From contig CM076848.1 of NCBI GenBank assembly GCA_039519185.1, positions 29,245,917-29,309,916 of the forward strand: a DNA stretch of 64,000 nt, read 5' to 3'. Source of the DNA: Astragalus membranaceus. Taxonomy: Eukaryota > Streptophyta > Magnoliopsida > Fabales > Fabaceae. A model generated the notes under the pieces. The model made no database searches. It was not told the origin of the DNA and saw only the letters and a list, made by a program, of their open reading frames with translations. Made by a program: the position numbers and the translations under genes. This document shows, piece after piece, positions 23,599-34,872 of this stretch (positions are counted from its first letter, which is position 1; each line of letters opens with the position of its first letter).

Positions 23599-24301
23599 CA
23601 TTGAATTTTGTTGGGTATGATTAGGGATGGCAAAAAAATTCGTACTCGCGGATATCCGTAGATAATATCCGCGATGGGTACAAGGCGGATAGCTTAACGG
23701 ATACCCATGGATAAAATAAACAAATATTTCAACTATCCGTTAGTTAATGGATGCAGAGTCAGATATAATGATGTCCATACCCGTGGATATCCGTACCCGT
23801 TATTAAATTAATAAAATTACTAAAATACTCATTACTTAAATACAAAACCCCAAGTTCCCACACTATAAGAAGCCCTAACCTACATACACTGTTCTTCTCA
23901 TGCTCTCCTCTAGAATGAAAATTTTCTTTTCTACAAGACTATATTGATTGAAGACTGTTTATTTTATGTTTTTTGTTTATTATTATATACTATAATGTTA
24001 TAACAAGAGAACTATTTAGGTTTTTTGTTTCTCGTGGAAATTATTTTGTTGTTAAGAAATTCTATGCTTGATGGTTGTTTGTTTTCAAGTTGTTAATTTA
24101 ACAATTAGTATTTTGTTGTCAAAAGAAAGGAAAAAAATTTATACAATTAAAAATGATAGTTTTTTAACAAATGCATTTCTATTATCCATGGATATCCGCG
24201 AATAGTGACATATCCCGCATTAGCGGATACCCGCATGGATATGAATAGGACACATATATCATTCCTTTTGTAAGTTGAGTCATACCCAACAAAACTCAAT
24301 G
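23599..24301. mobile_element. Inverted-repeat element with GGATATCCG-rich interior (MITE-like)
   Basis: The left arm at 23,599-23,620 starts CATTGAATTTTGTTGGG. It is complementary to 24,280-24,301 at 21 of 22 positions. Just inside both ends are GC-rich stretches made of CGGATATCCG and GGATACCCG words, after a GGGATGGCAAA start at 23,625. The GGGATGGCAA/ACCCGCGGATA composition is common in non-autonomous hAT-type elements (knowledge-based). No flanking 8-bp duplication could be confirmed, so the outer boundary may lie further out. A related ATTCCTTTTGTAA word occurs both inside (24,261) and outside (24,343) the right arm. Confidence 0.6.
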
Positions 24302-24649
24302 GATATCGAAGTGTTTACCTAAGATTTGTGGTTATCAAGCTACATTCCTTTTGTAATAGTGTGATACATAAAAAATAATAACTAAAATCAATATTTTATT
24401 AAAAAAATAATTAGAAGTCCACAGAATGGAGAAAAAAAAGTAACAGATAGATCTAAAATTTGGAACCAAATTAGGTGTAGCCCCCATTCATTTTTAAAAA
24501 AACTGTCATCATGGGGCAACACTTACTTTTTTAACGGGGAAAACAAGTATTTACTAAGTCAATTTGTTGGCTAATGGTGCGAAACATTTTCCATCAGTAG
24601 TACAAACTAATTAATCTCAAATATTTACTTTTTTGCCAAAACATTTTTT

Positions 24650-25695
24650 TTTGAATATATAAACGAGAATTTCATGACATTTTATAAACGATAATTAATT
24701 TCATCTCCGCATAAGATTTTCATGACACATATAAACGAAAATTTCATGACGTAAATAAACAATTAATCTCATCTCCTCGTGAGATTTTCATGACATATAT
24801 AAACGAGAATTTGATGTTATGCGTTTGGTTTTATTATTCATTAAATATTCATGATAATATGTTATTTAAACATTTTGTTGGTTGTTTTATAAAAAAAAAA
24901 AACTTTCAGTTGTTACATTCGTTCAACAAAGCTTATTTTTTCTTTTATTTTACCTAACTATATTATATAATTGGTTTATTAATGTATTAATAACTTAGCT
25001 AAACATTTTTCTAAAACATTATTTTAAGTTCCATTTTTTTGTATAAAAATTTTAAATAATTATTTTCATTAATTTAATAAACTACTAATCCAATTTGATA
25101 TCATTTTTTTATATTGTATATATTATATATTTAATATATATTTAGAATAAAATATATGTCAAATATGGTGACCACTTTCCTTTGTATTATTGTCTCATAT
25201 CTTCTCATAAGATTTTCATCGATATATAAACGAAAATTTTATGCTAAACATAAAATGTTACTATTTCCCTTTTTGTTACTTTCTTAAAACAAACCTATAT
25301 AATTAAACATGTTTGATTTCATTGTGCATGAAGTATCTAAGATAATGTGTTATTTAAATTTTCAATTTGTTACATTCATTCAATATCACTTAATTATCTT
25401 TTTATATAATTGGTTGAATCTTTTTTTGTGTGTGCAAATCAAACATACTTTACGCGCAACTGCATACATAATTCACCGAATATCTATTAATAATTCAGCT
25501 AAGTATTTTTTTATTAAATTATTTTAATTTTCAAGTTTATGTTAATAAATTTAAATAAATATTTTAACTTTAGTTTAATAAACTACCAATTTTATTTGAT
25601 ATAAAAATAAGGTATATATATATTATATTTAATATTTTAATATTTATATTCAGAATAAAATATATGTCTGTGCATTGCACGGGTTCCTATACTAG
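24650..25695 (+). mobile_element. Helitron 3' portion with duplicated sequence
   Basis: The 3' end shows the Helitron signature: a short GC hairpin (GTGCATTGCAC, about 25,670-25,681), roughly ten bases, then CTAG at 25,692-25,695 followed by T. Upstream are about three 55-65-bp units of the form AGATTTTCATGACATATATA plus AACGAGAATTT (24,655-24,825), with another near 25,200. The segment 24,830-25,165 resembles 25,270-25,665 in direct orientation (GTTATTTAAA, GTTACATTC, AATAAAATATATGTC landmarks), so two diverged copies lie head to tail. The 5' TC end was not identified, and no Rep/helicase coding is present, so it is non-autonomous. Confidence 0.5.
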
Positions 25696-25839
25696 TATAT
25701 ACACATTTTAACAGAAAAATAAAAGAAGTTGGAAACCCTATAATCGAATCCAGATCTATCAGCTCTATCAGCATCAGTAGGGGCAGATCCCTGTGCAGAT
25801 CCCCATTGACGCAATCTCTTTTTTCTCAACGCTTTTTCT

Positions 25840-26155
25840 GTCTGCGGAAGTGTAATAATTGGCTGGAATTATCTTTAACACATAAACTCGGAATGTAAAA
25901 AATTGTATTTCGGATTTATGTGTTATACATATTTCCGGAAAAAATTTTAAAAACAGGTTCTGGAATTATCTTTATTTACATAAATCTGGAATAAATTTTA
26001 TAGTTCCGAAATTATGTAGGTTAAGTGATTCCGGAAAAATTTAAAAATAGTGTTTCGAAAATACCTTTTGAAAAATTTAAATTTTTGGGAAATTGAGAGG
26101 GGTATTTTGGGATTGTTTCGAAAAATAGGGGTATAGAGTCCAAAGGAGGGTGTGA
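25840..26155 (+). repeat. TTCCGGAA-type repeat with GGGGTATTTTGGGATTG tail, copy 1
   Basis: It contains several diverged units around TTCCGGAAA/CGGAATT words and closes with a GGGGTATTTTGGGATTG ... GGGGTATAGAGTCC tail. The same tail type ends the repeat at 29,165-29,235. It lies just upstream of the small gene starting near 26,268. Confidence 0.6.
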
Positions 26156-26267
26156 AAAAGAAAAGCCTAACATCAATGGCATAGAAGAGACAATGTTTAA
26201 GATAGTAATAGTTTTCAGGCTTCAAATCCAATTACTACTATATAAAAAAAGAGCCCCTTGCACTGCA

Positions 26268-26422
26268 ATGGCAATCAGGTTTTTGATGTGCAGAGGACGT
26301 AGAATGCTGTCATTCAAATTGAAATCGTTAACTACTCAACTCGCTGTACTACCGGAATCCAGGTTAGAATATTTCATTGTTAATGCAACAATATAATAAA
26401 ATTAGATCCCGATTTTCTTTGC

Positions 26423-26468
<46 letters not shown>

Positions 26469-29400
26469 TAATAATAGAAACAGAAAAGTTTCTGGAAGCG
26501 GATCCTTCCTACTGCCTCAATCTATTATCAAAGGAAGCATATCATTCTATTCTGGAAATAATGCTGCCCAATCTAGGTTTAGGTTCATTTGTGTTTTAAG
26601 TTAAGTGAATTCAGTATAGCAGCAGATATGGACTGATTTCAAACAAATAGTAATACCACAAGTCAATTTAATTAGAACTGCATAAAAAAAAAGAAATGTG
26701 AGTAACATAAACTCCAACATGCTCAACCTTCAATCCACCATATACTCTATCAATCCACCATGAGTGAGTCACATCTACTAGAAGCCCACTTATCCCACGT
26801 TTTATGCACAAAAGGCCAATCCATTGTGCCTAGTACGAAAATGAAACAATATACATTTTAGATTCAAGTTTCACCCAATCATGTCAGCATAACAATGGTT
26901 CCATGATCCAATGGTTATCTCGGTTAATTGAAGCCGTGGGGAGTAAAAGAGAAAAAGGAAATTCAGAAAAATCAAGATAATTCCGGAAGTATATTTTTTT
27001 TATTTTCCGGAAATATCTCATTTTATGGTATTTCCGGAACACATTTTACATTCCGGAAATACCGTAAAATGAGATATTTCCGGAAATCCCTAAAATTTGC
27101 CTTCCGAATTTATGTAAATTTGAGGTATTTCCGGAAAAAAAAAAAATTGTATTCCGAATTTATCTAAATTTGAGGTATTTCCGAAAATACCTCAAATTTG
27201 CCTTCCGAATTTATCATATAATATAGTATTTTCGGAGTACAAAAATAAAAGCTCAATCATTCATTTGATTAATTAAAAACGCATTCTACATTGATTTAAA
27301 ATAACAGATTGTAACAACAAACAAAACGAAGACATAATAGAAACTAACAGATTGCAACAACAAACAAAACGAAAACATAATAGAAACTACTGAGATGGTG
27401 GTGGAGTCAAACGACGAAGGATCTCAGCGACGGTCCTTCTGGTTTCGACGTATAAATGCAGATAACCCCCCTTCCATCTAAACATAACACGAATGGCCAT
27501 CATGGCTTGGACGTCATCGTCGTTGTTGACATCCATTGCAGACCAGTGCACATGTCCATTAACCCAAGCTGGTTTCCGATAAATTATACTAATTATTTCA
27601 TGCTCGTCGCCCTCCGGTTGCAACTTACGCAGTAGTCTCTCTTTCAGGGCGGCGAATGTTATGTTGTGTTTTAACCTACACTGGAACATGTCTCGTCCCT
27701 CGAAACAGACATCATCATGTTCGTTGATGATGATGCCCTGATGATCAGGGAAGCCCTGATTAGTAAAAATGATAGTGAGAGAAGACGTTGGTCATAGCCA
27801 TCATCATTTTGTATGAAAGAAGTGATGAAAGAAGTGTTGTGTGTATGAAAGAATTGATGTGTGTATGAAAGAAGTGAAACCCAATGAGTCTATTTATAGT
27901 GAAAATCTGAAATCCTAAAGTGAATTTCCACCGTTGGATGAAAATTGGTCGGCAAAATCTAGACCGTTTAAAGTGTCGGCAAAATCTAAACCGTTAAATA
28001 AAAAATTCGTGGAATAAAATTTAATATAATATAAATTTGTGGAATAAAATTCAATATAATATAATATAATATAATACAATCATATAATGGAAATATAATC
28101 AACAGCTGGGAGGGTCGATGCAACATGATCTGGGACAAAAGAACACCATAACTGTACACGTCCAAGGTATGGATATAACCACGATCAATAACTTGATACT
28201 ATCAGGGTGTGACCACGTGATCTCTTCAACAATATCAGTTCCTTCAAGCCGTCTGATCCAACAAATATAATGATGAGACTGAATCAATGTCAGAAGCTCT
28301 TGCATCACCGTCCTACTTCCTCTCCTTCCCTTCCGGAGACTATTGCGGGTTCTATACAACTGTGAAATGTTACTCAAATTGTTGGTAAATCTCCTCTTTA
28401 TTGGCTCTAGACTTTTTGCCGCTTTCACTCCCAACCACATATGCTCCTCAACTGCTAACCGCTCCTCGTTGTTGAACCTACCAAATATTGCTGCTCCAAG
28501 GATAGTCTTAAGAGGCTCATGGTTGTGAATTCCACACATAACTTTGACCTTCCAATCAAGACTAGGAGGATCGAGTGGTTTAGCTTTCAATCTAAATGGA
28601 CAACCACACTTTTTTGAGGTCTTGTGTCTACTAGAACACCCAACATCTACTCCACTATATCTCCCATGCCTATCACAACCAAAAACAATATTATTTTTCT
28701 TCCCTTTACCATTCTCACTCGACTCGGATCGAATAATAATGACAATTACTCAGTTGGCTTTCCCGATATCTCTAGCCGAACGGGTAACAATATCCCGAGT
28801 AGGAAAAACCTGTGATGTGGTAAACGCTTCGATAAATCCATAAAGGGGCATCTGCCATCTGTCGTAGCCATATTGGTAAAAAGGATAAAAATTCGTATTT
28901 CCGGAAATACGTTAAACAACGGTATTTTCGGAAGTTTAAAAATTTAAACTTTCCAGAAATACGCCAAAAAAGGTATTTCCGGAAGTTTAAAAATTTAAAC
29001 TTTCCGGATATACGTCAAAAACGGTATTTCCGAAAGTTTAAAAATTTGAATTTTCAGAAATACCTAAACAGTGGGTAGTTTCGGAAGCAAAAATTGTATT
29101 CCGGAAATACATTTTTTTTGATATTTCCAGAAAACTTTAACTTTTGTGGTGTCTCACCAATTTTTAGAGAAAATGGAAGGGGTATTTTTGGGTTAAAAGT
29201 AAATGGGGGGTATGGGGTATAGGGGGGGGTACCAAAAAAAACTGCCCCATCTTTATATGAGTATCAAAATAAAGAATAGATCCACACAGCAGGAAGTATG
29301 TCAAGAATGCATGTTTTTAACTTAAGTAGCATGTGTATTTTATTACTTTTAATGAATTTTTCTTAACAGGAAAGGTGAAAATGGAAAAGCAGACGAAGAA

Positions 29401-32400
29401 GACACTAAAATTCTGGAAGTGATCATGGACTATTGGCTTGAAAAAGCTTATAATGCAATTCAACATGGAAAATCAATTCCTACGCACATAGACTTTTTCC
29501 AAAACTCGTTAGTGGAAAATTCTAAACTTAAAATGCAATTGAATATGGAAAATCAACCTCACCACATTAGCTTGTGGTGGGATTCAGAAAATCTGATTCC
29601 AACTATGGAAGATTTGGATAGAGTGGCAGATTGCATTCAAGCTTTTTTAGAGGGAAAGTGAATTATAAAGATTGGGGAGAATTTCCCCCCAATCAAGGTT
29701 TATGGCAACCCCTGACCACATTGCGAAAGACATCTTAGAAAAGTTTGAGAATTCAACAGAATTTATATTCTATCGAACTAAATAGGGGAAAAATAATGTT
29801 GACAAGATCATAAAAAAAATCTATGGTTCTGTATCACTATGGTGAAAATGCATGGAAGCTTAAGTGAAAAAACTTTCATATTTCTACTGGCAGCTGATGG
29901 AGGATATAGAAGAATATTATAGTTTATGGTAACCAAAAAAACAGGGAATTATAATAATGAGTCTTCAAAATGTAGCACCTTAAATTTTACCACATAGTAA
30001 TCAAAAAGGCATTAACATAATCATAACGTATAACTTGCTCATAATAATGGACCAAATAAAAACTAAAGCGAATTACAACCACTTACATAATTTTGATATA
30101 AAATTTCTTAAATACACTTCCGACATAAGTACTCAAAAGGTACCCATTCGATAAATTATACATGACTATGGTCCAGTTACAAGACACGGTTATAACACGC
30201 TACATGACTTTGATACAATTCAAGGATTTAAACTTAAATAATACATAAGGAGGGAATAAGCAAAGTACAACCTAAAGATCACTAAAGGATCTTCCTTCAA
30301 CCTGAGGAGCTACAAGCCTACAACATACACCGCTTCTCCTCAATCTGCTTTGCTATCCCTGCACATCTGAAAACACCACAACATATACGGTGAGATTATA
30401 AATCTCAGCGAGTTCTTTCGCACCCCTCACTTATCCTCTCTCGGTTCAATTATGAATCCTTTTCATCTCGTAGTTTAATTATAACTACGGGCCTCTTTAA
30501 CTTTCTTGTAGTTTAATTTATAAATTACGTGCCTCTTTAACTTAGCACGATACCGACCCCAGACATGATAATCCCAGTGAACCGTACTTTATAACTTTAG
30601 CATAACACCGACCCCAGACATGGTAATCCTGGTGAACCCCCTTCCCATTAGTACTTTCTGGTAAAATTTAAAGGGCCTAGGTTAAGGACTCATGACCTTC
30701 CCCGCCTAGTATGCTAACCTCTTTAGGTCGTCACCCATACTCGACATAATTTATATATCGTGAACCTCAATCGGTCTTTTATTAACCTCTTGGACATTAA
30801 GTCCGTTTCTCGACACGAAGTCGCATTATTATCCTCTCGGACATTAAGTCAGTTACTCGACACGAAGTCGCATTCTTTAACCTTAACTCGGACACTAGGT
30901 CCATTACTTTAATACTTGTGTCGTTTTCCCACTCGTTAGTAAGCTATACGGTTTAATAACAACGAGTATACTTGAATGTCAATCATTCCACATAAAAACT
31001 TCAACAAATATGCATAAACTTCGGAAAATTATTTGACCGACCAAACGACGACGGGAATCAACAAATGACTCCTCTACAGAAAGCTAAGGATTTCTAGTTT
31101 ATGACTATGATTTTGGTTTTACAAAATAGTGGGCCATTCAGTACAGTATTATCAAACAAGCCACTATGTTCAGAACAGGGGACAGCTACTGGGACCTAAC
31201 TTGCAACCCTCCTAAAATGATCAAGACTCACTCAAATTACATGGTACTTGAGCCTAATTCGTAGCCAATTAAGTCTAGTTTTCAATAAAACAAGAATCAT
31301 TCAAAAGGGAGTTCAAATGGAAATACCATACCCAAAATACTGAACCTATACCCAGATTGTTTCCAGAATTTTACCCTAACTTGTAACACTCATAACTCGA
31401 GTTGTACAAATACAAATTCAACCAAACCAGTGCCAAATTAACAAGCATTAAGTCTAGTGTCTAAAAAGATAAACCACATAATTTTTGGACCAATAGATGG
31501 TTCCCAGTTACTATATAACCGAACCTATAATCAGAACAGTCCTAAATTTTTGACCTGACTTGTGACTACAGTTTCTCCGGTTATACACCCCCAAATACAT
31601 TCAAACCAGTCCAAAAATGAAGAGCATCAAGTCTAGTTTCTAACAAAATAAACACCGCAAATTTAGGATGAACATAGAGCTCGAAATTTCAAAAACACTG
31701 AACATATACACAGAATTTCCCAGTCAGAAAATCTCCCACATGATAATATGTCTAATTAACAACTTAACTCATAAAAATTACATCCAACATATTCAAAGTC
31801 ATTTACCACTTCAGAATATACCATATGACAGCAACATTAAGGAACAAAAAGTCGAAGAACTCACATCTATTCCGTGATCAATATACCGTATGAGTGATTC
31901 TACACCTTAAGGAACCTTCCAATCCAACCCTCAACTCTTGATCACTCAAATTACCCATTTTCTCACATAAACCCTAAAACATAGAAATGAAAAGAGTGAA
32001 GGAACAATATGTGTTTTTGAAGCTCTATCTTCATAGGTGATGATGAGAAGGAGGATGAAGAGAAGATTTCAAGGGGTGTGAGTTTTGAGCTCTCTCTCTT
32101 CTTCTTCTTCCTTTCTTCTTCTTTTCTCTTTTCTTCCTTTCTTTTCTTCTCTTCTCCTAACGACTACTTCTCTTCTCCTTTCACACTTTCTTTCTTTTCT
32201 TTTCTCATTTAATACCACTTAAATGAGGGTGTAGGGGTGAAATGACCTCTATGCCCTCACTCTATTTTTATTTCCTAAAAATACATTTTCTATTTATTAT
32301 TCACTTAAAAACCCTATACCAATCAATAATTAATCTAGCACTCAATTAACAAAATTTATCAATCAAACACTAAATTAAATTAATTGGGTTAAACATCAAA

Positions 32401-32615
32401 ATAATTAACTTAATTATTTTGGGAATGTTACACAAAACAACAGAAAACTTAAGCAGATAGCAGAACGTGATGGGCATTATCTGGATTTTGAAAAGCTTTT
32501 TGAAAATTGTGGAAAAAACAATGATGAAGGAAACCAGTGCAAAGGAAAAACTGAGGTTATCTCAAGGAGTCAAGAAAGAGGGTTGAAGAATGTGATTGTG
32601 ACCGGCTATATTTGA
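26268..32615 (+). CDS. Unrecognised small gene, four predicted exons, two transposon-loaded introns
   Basis: My model joins 26,268-26,362, 26,484-26,576, 29,370-29,657 and 32,444-32,615. Phases match at every junction (AG+A, AG+G, AA+A), giving 215 aa. The first exon reads MAIRFLMCRGRRMLSFKLKS, basic and Ser/Leu-rich like a mitochondrial presequence (inference). Exon three contains DYWLEKAYNAIQHGKSIPTH and ISLWWDSENLIPTMEDLDRV. Exon four contains LKQIAERDGHYLDFEKLFEN. If the weak donor AAA|GTGAAT is not used, exon three ends at TGA 29,659-29,661 and the protein is 159 aa. Intron two carries the MULE-like element; intron three carries solo LTR C. A TATATAAAA lies at 26,239-26,247, so transcription may start after the first ATG and translation at a later Met. 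I do not recognise the family. The kept frame argues for a real gene; expression is unknown. Confidence 0.45.
26426..26462. repeat. (TA)n microsatellite in intron 1 of the small gene
   Basis: About 18 TA units, lying between the exon 1 donor and the exon 2 acceptor. Confidence 0.95.
27387..27689 (-). CDS. ORF relic in the MULE-like element (possible PB1-like N-terminal domain)
   Basis: A 100-codon minus-strand ORF starts MFQCRLKHNITFAALKERLL and contains IISIIYRKPAWVNGHVHWSA, then a DVNNDDDVQAMM stretch and RTVAEILRRLTPPPSQ at the end. The pattern (basic start, AALKERL helix, IYR-P strand, acidic ND-D-DVQAM) resembles the N-terminal PB1-like domain of plant Mutator-type transposases. Its frame is open for about 30 further codons upstream without ATG, back to about 27,780. 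A TATA-like CTATAAATAG on the minus strand lies near 27,890, with CTTTCATACACAC repeats between. It may be a separate small gene or the broken first exon of a transposase. Note that it lies downstream, not upstream, of the zinc-finger relic at 28,120-28,871, which is odd for a single protein. Confidence 0.4.
   Translation of the reverse strand: MFQCRLKHNITFAALKERLLRKLQPEGDEHEIISIIYRKPAWVNGHVHWSAMDVNNDDDVQAMMAIRVMFRWKGGYLHLYVETRRTVAEILRRLTPPPSQ
28120..28871 (-). pseudogene. FAR1/MULE-type transposase N-terminal fragment
   Basis: Read on the minus strand it contains FGCDRHGRY, then KKCGCPFRLKAK, then WKVKVMCGIHNHEP. Together these give the C-C-H-H arrangement of the WRKY-GCM1-type zinc finger in FAR1-related and Mutator-type transposases. 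It is followed by NNEERLAVEEHMWLGVKAAK, an SQLYRTRNSLRKGRRGSRTV segment and YICWIRRLEGTDIVEE, features of legume transposase-derived proteins. The start at 28,871 (MATTDGRCPF) is cut by a stop and at least one frameshift before the finger. The frame breaks again after HPDSIKL near 28,190, before the DDE catalytic core, which is absent. It is inactive as a transposase. Confidence 0.6.
29971..32432 (+). mobile_element. Solo LTR, copy C of the TGTAACATCCC family (2.46 kb)
   Basis: The element starts TGTAGCACCTTAAATT and ends GGGAATGTTACA, with CAAAA repeated at 29,966-29,970 and 32,433-32,437. It has no partner LTR or coding region. Shared landmarks with copy B include AAATCTCAGCGAGTTCT (30,402), GGGCCTAGG (30,672), TAGTATGCTAAC (30,708), GGTCGTCACCC (30,725) and a long CTTCTT tract (32,095-32,215). 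It is inserted in predicted intron three of the small gene, six bases before the exon-four splice site. Confidence 0.9.
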
Positions 32616-32722
32616 AAATTGTGGAAAAAACCATGAAGGGAAACCGGTGCAAGGGAAGAACTGAGGTTATCTCGAGCAATCAAAAAAGAGGGTTGAAGAA
32701 TGTGATTGTAACCGGCTATATT
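32501..32722 (+). repeat. ~111-bp tandem duplication of the terminal exon
   Basis: TGAAAATTGTGGAAAAAAC at 32,501 recurs at 32,613, and GATTGTGACCGGCTATAT near 32,594 recurs as GATTGTAACCGGCTATAT near 32,704. The first copy belongs to predicted exon four. The junction creates the stop TGA at 32,613-32,615; the second copy ends ...TATATTTTGAATTCTTAA, suggesting an ancestral C-terminus three residues longer. Confidence 0.85.
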
Positions 32723-32891
32723 TTGAATTCTTAAATTGTCTTTCATTTTATTAGGCTACTATTCAACAATGTCTAATTGTGTATGATGCCTAGACCTAAA
32801 TTTGATTGTGACTGGCTATATTTTGAATTCTTAAATTGTATTTTATTTTATCGGGTTACTATTCAACAATGTCTAATTGTGTATGATGGAA
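32704..32891 (+). repeat. 100-bp tandem duplication, downstream flank
   Basis: GATTGTAACCGGCTATATTT at 32,704 and GATTGTGACTGGCTATATTT at 32,804 each continue through an AATTCTTAAATTGT stretch and a TACTATTCAACAATGTCTAA stretch. This is a second, overlapping duplication step next to the first. Confidence 0.85.
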
Positions 32892-33246
32892 CCACCTCCT
32901 TCACAAGGTCTTATCAGGTAACCACTAGGCACCATATCTGCTCTAACAAAATGTTGCAAAGGAGGCATGCTTGGACCATTTTGAGTATTTTTAAGAGACC
33001 TCTCACAGATCTAAGGCATACATTAACGAAAATTTAGACATGTAAGTATTGCTACAAAATATACAGCATGACTAGGCCCATTGCACAAGTGATGCCTGTT
33101 ATTAACAACAATATCTAATCTAGTCAAATCAAATACAACTACAAATTCCAGGTTCTTTTTTCTTACCTTATAACTAAAATTATTACCATCTTCATTTTCA
33201 GTTTCATTGATTTTCTTTATTTATAAGAAATTAAGGGGGTGTATTG

Positions 33247-34872
33247 TGTAACATCCTCATACTATCTAATCATCAACATCTATAATAGATATGAGTCCAC
33301 AGTGACATAATACATATATCCTCAAAGATCTATATAACATTCTATACAAAAGTTCTTGATTATCCTAAGAAAAAGTCTTCATATCTCTTTCCTCGTCCGC
33401 AACTTCGGTTTGCTTTCTAGCTTCATCTGAAAAACCACAAAATATAAAGAGTGAGATTTATGGAAATCTCAATGAGTACCTCTTAGGTATAACACCAACC
33501 CTCTTCCTATTCCTATCTTATCTTTACTTTCCTATCATTCATCTAGTTGGGACTTTACCTCCCAATACTTCATTTTTTTTAGACTTTACCTCTCAATGAT
33601 CCTTTAATTGGGACTTTACCTCCCAATACTTCCTTTTTCCTATATTAAGACTTTACCTCTCATTGACCATTTAATTGGGACTTTACCTCCCAATACTTCC
33701 TTTTTACATATCAATCAACATTCATATCATTCAACATATACTTAGGAGTAAATTTTAGTACTCATAACCTCACTCTTAAACACATTTCCAGCAATCAACA
33801 TCAATTCAATCAAACATGCCCTAACCATATCTCTTCAGATTACAAAAAATACTGAAAGTGCAGAATATTTCAGCATTTGAATGTCAACTTCGGTGATTTT
33901 ATTAAAATATCAAACGATGACAAAAATAAGCAAACGACGATTCATTGGAAAGCTATTGAAGTCTAGTTTATGAACATAATTTTTATTTATTTGTTTGTGC
34001 AGCCAAACAAAACAGTACAGTTTTTCAAAATAAGACTTTGGGGTACAGAGACAAGACAGCACTTTTTGTTCAACTTGAAATCCAGTTTATCCATCAATTC
34101 TTAATGAAACTTAGTGAAACCAGTGCCTATTTGTAAGAAATTAAGTCTAGTTTCTAATGGAGCAAAAACCAACCGCAAGTGATATGTGCGTAGAAAGTTA
34201 CAAACAATTTACCAAACCTATAGCCATACGGGTTTGACAATAATTCATGACAAACATTAATAACTCTTTCACATTTTCAATCATAGGCTAACATTAATCA
34301 ATTAACTTTACAACTATATCAATTTCAGAAATTATACCATTTACTCAAGTTCACAAATTTGGGAAATCAATAAACATGCAAGAAGAATCATTTTACCTAA
34401 AGAAGAGGTGAGAGGAACTCACTTTTTAGGGATTTCCTTCAAATGGCTACAAAGAAGATTCTTAGATGTGAGTAGACTTCAAAAACACCAACAACTCAGA
34501 TTTGCAACAAGATATTCCTTTGTAGATCCTAAGCCCAATCAAAACCTCAAAATGCTCCTAACCAGAAACCAATCCCACATACAAGGCAATTTCAGCTTGG
34601 ACACTCTTCACTCACATGCAACTTGAGCTAAGGAAAATGAGGGATTAGTTGAAACCAAAAGTCTGATTTTATCTCTCTATATGAAGAAAAACTCGAAGCT
34701 AGAGAAGAAAAGGAACAGAGGGTGAATGACTTTAAATGATTCTTCAAGAACAAGGTGAAGCCCTCATGTATTCTCCCATGCTACTCTCTCACTCTTCCCT
34801 CTCGGCTGTCTCTCCCACTCTTTCTGTTTTTTTGATTTATGTGATGCTGGAAAATTGTGTTTTTACACTATA
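33247..34872 (+). mobile_element. Truncated LTR, copy D of the TGTAACATCCC family
   Basis: It starts TGTAACATCCTC after TATTG. It contains the family landmark GTGAGATTTATGGAAATCTCA then ATGAGTACCTCTTAGG (33,450-33,490). It carries its own local repeat of GGGACTTTACCTCCCAATAC (33,548, 33,611, 33,676) alternating with AGACTTTACCTCTCA. The family's pyrimidine-rich region (34,780-34,830) is present, but the sequence then runs into a CTAGTGCATCCGCACGGG motif and the LTR 3' end is missing. Confidence 0.6.

Larger units (their letters stand above)
26930..29235 (-). mobile_element. MULE/FAR1-like element with TTCCGGAA repeat borders
   Basis: This block fills intron two of the small gene. Both flanks (26,970-27,240 and 28,885-29,125) are tandem-like units of 40-70 bp built on ATTTCCGGAAATAC and TTCCGGAAGTTTAAAAATTT. 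The interior carries two minus-strand coding relics, one with a FAR1-type zinc finger. The right edge ends in a GGGGTATTTTTGGGTTAAAA ... GGGGTATAGGG tail like that at 26,090-26,155. Outer termini and TSD could not be fixed. The block is placed as a defective Mutator-like element on its protein content; borders are approximate. Confidence 0.5.
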
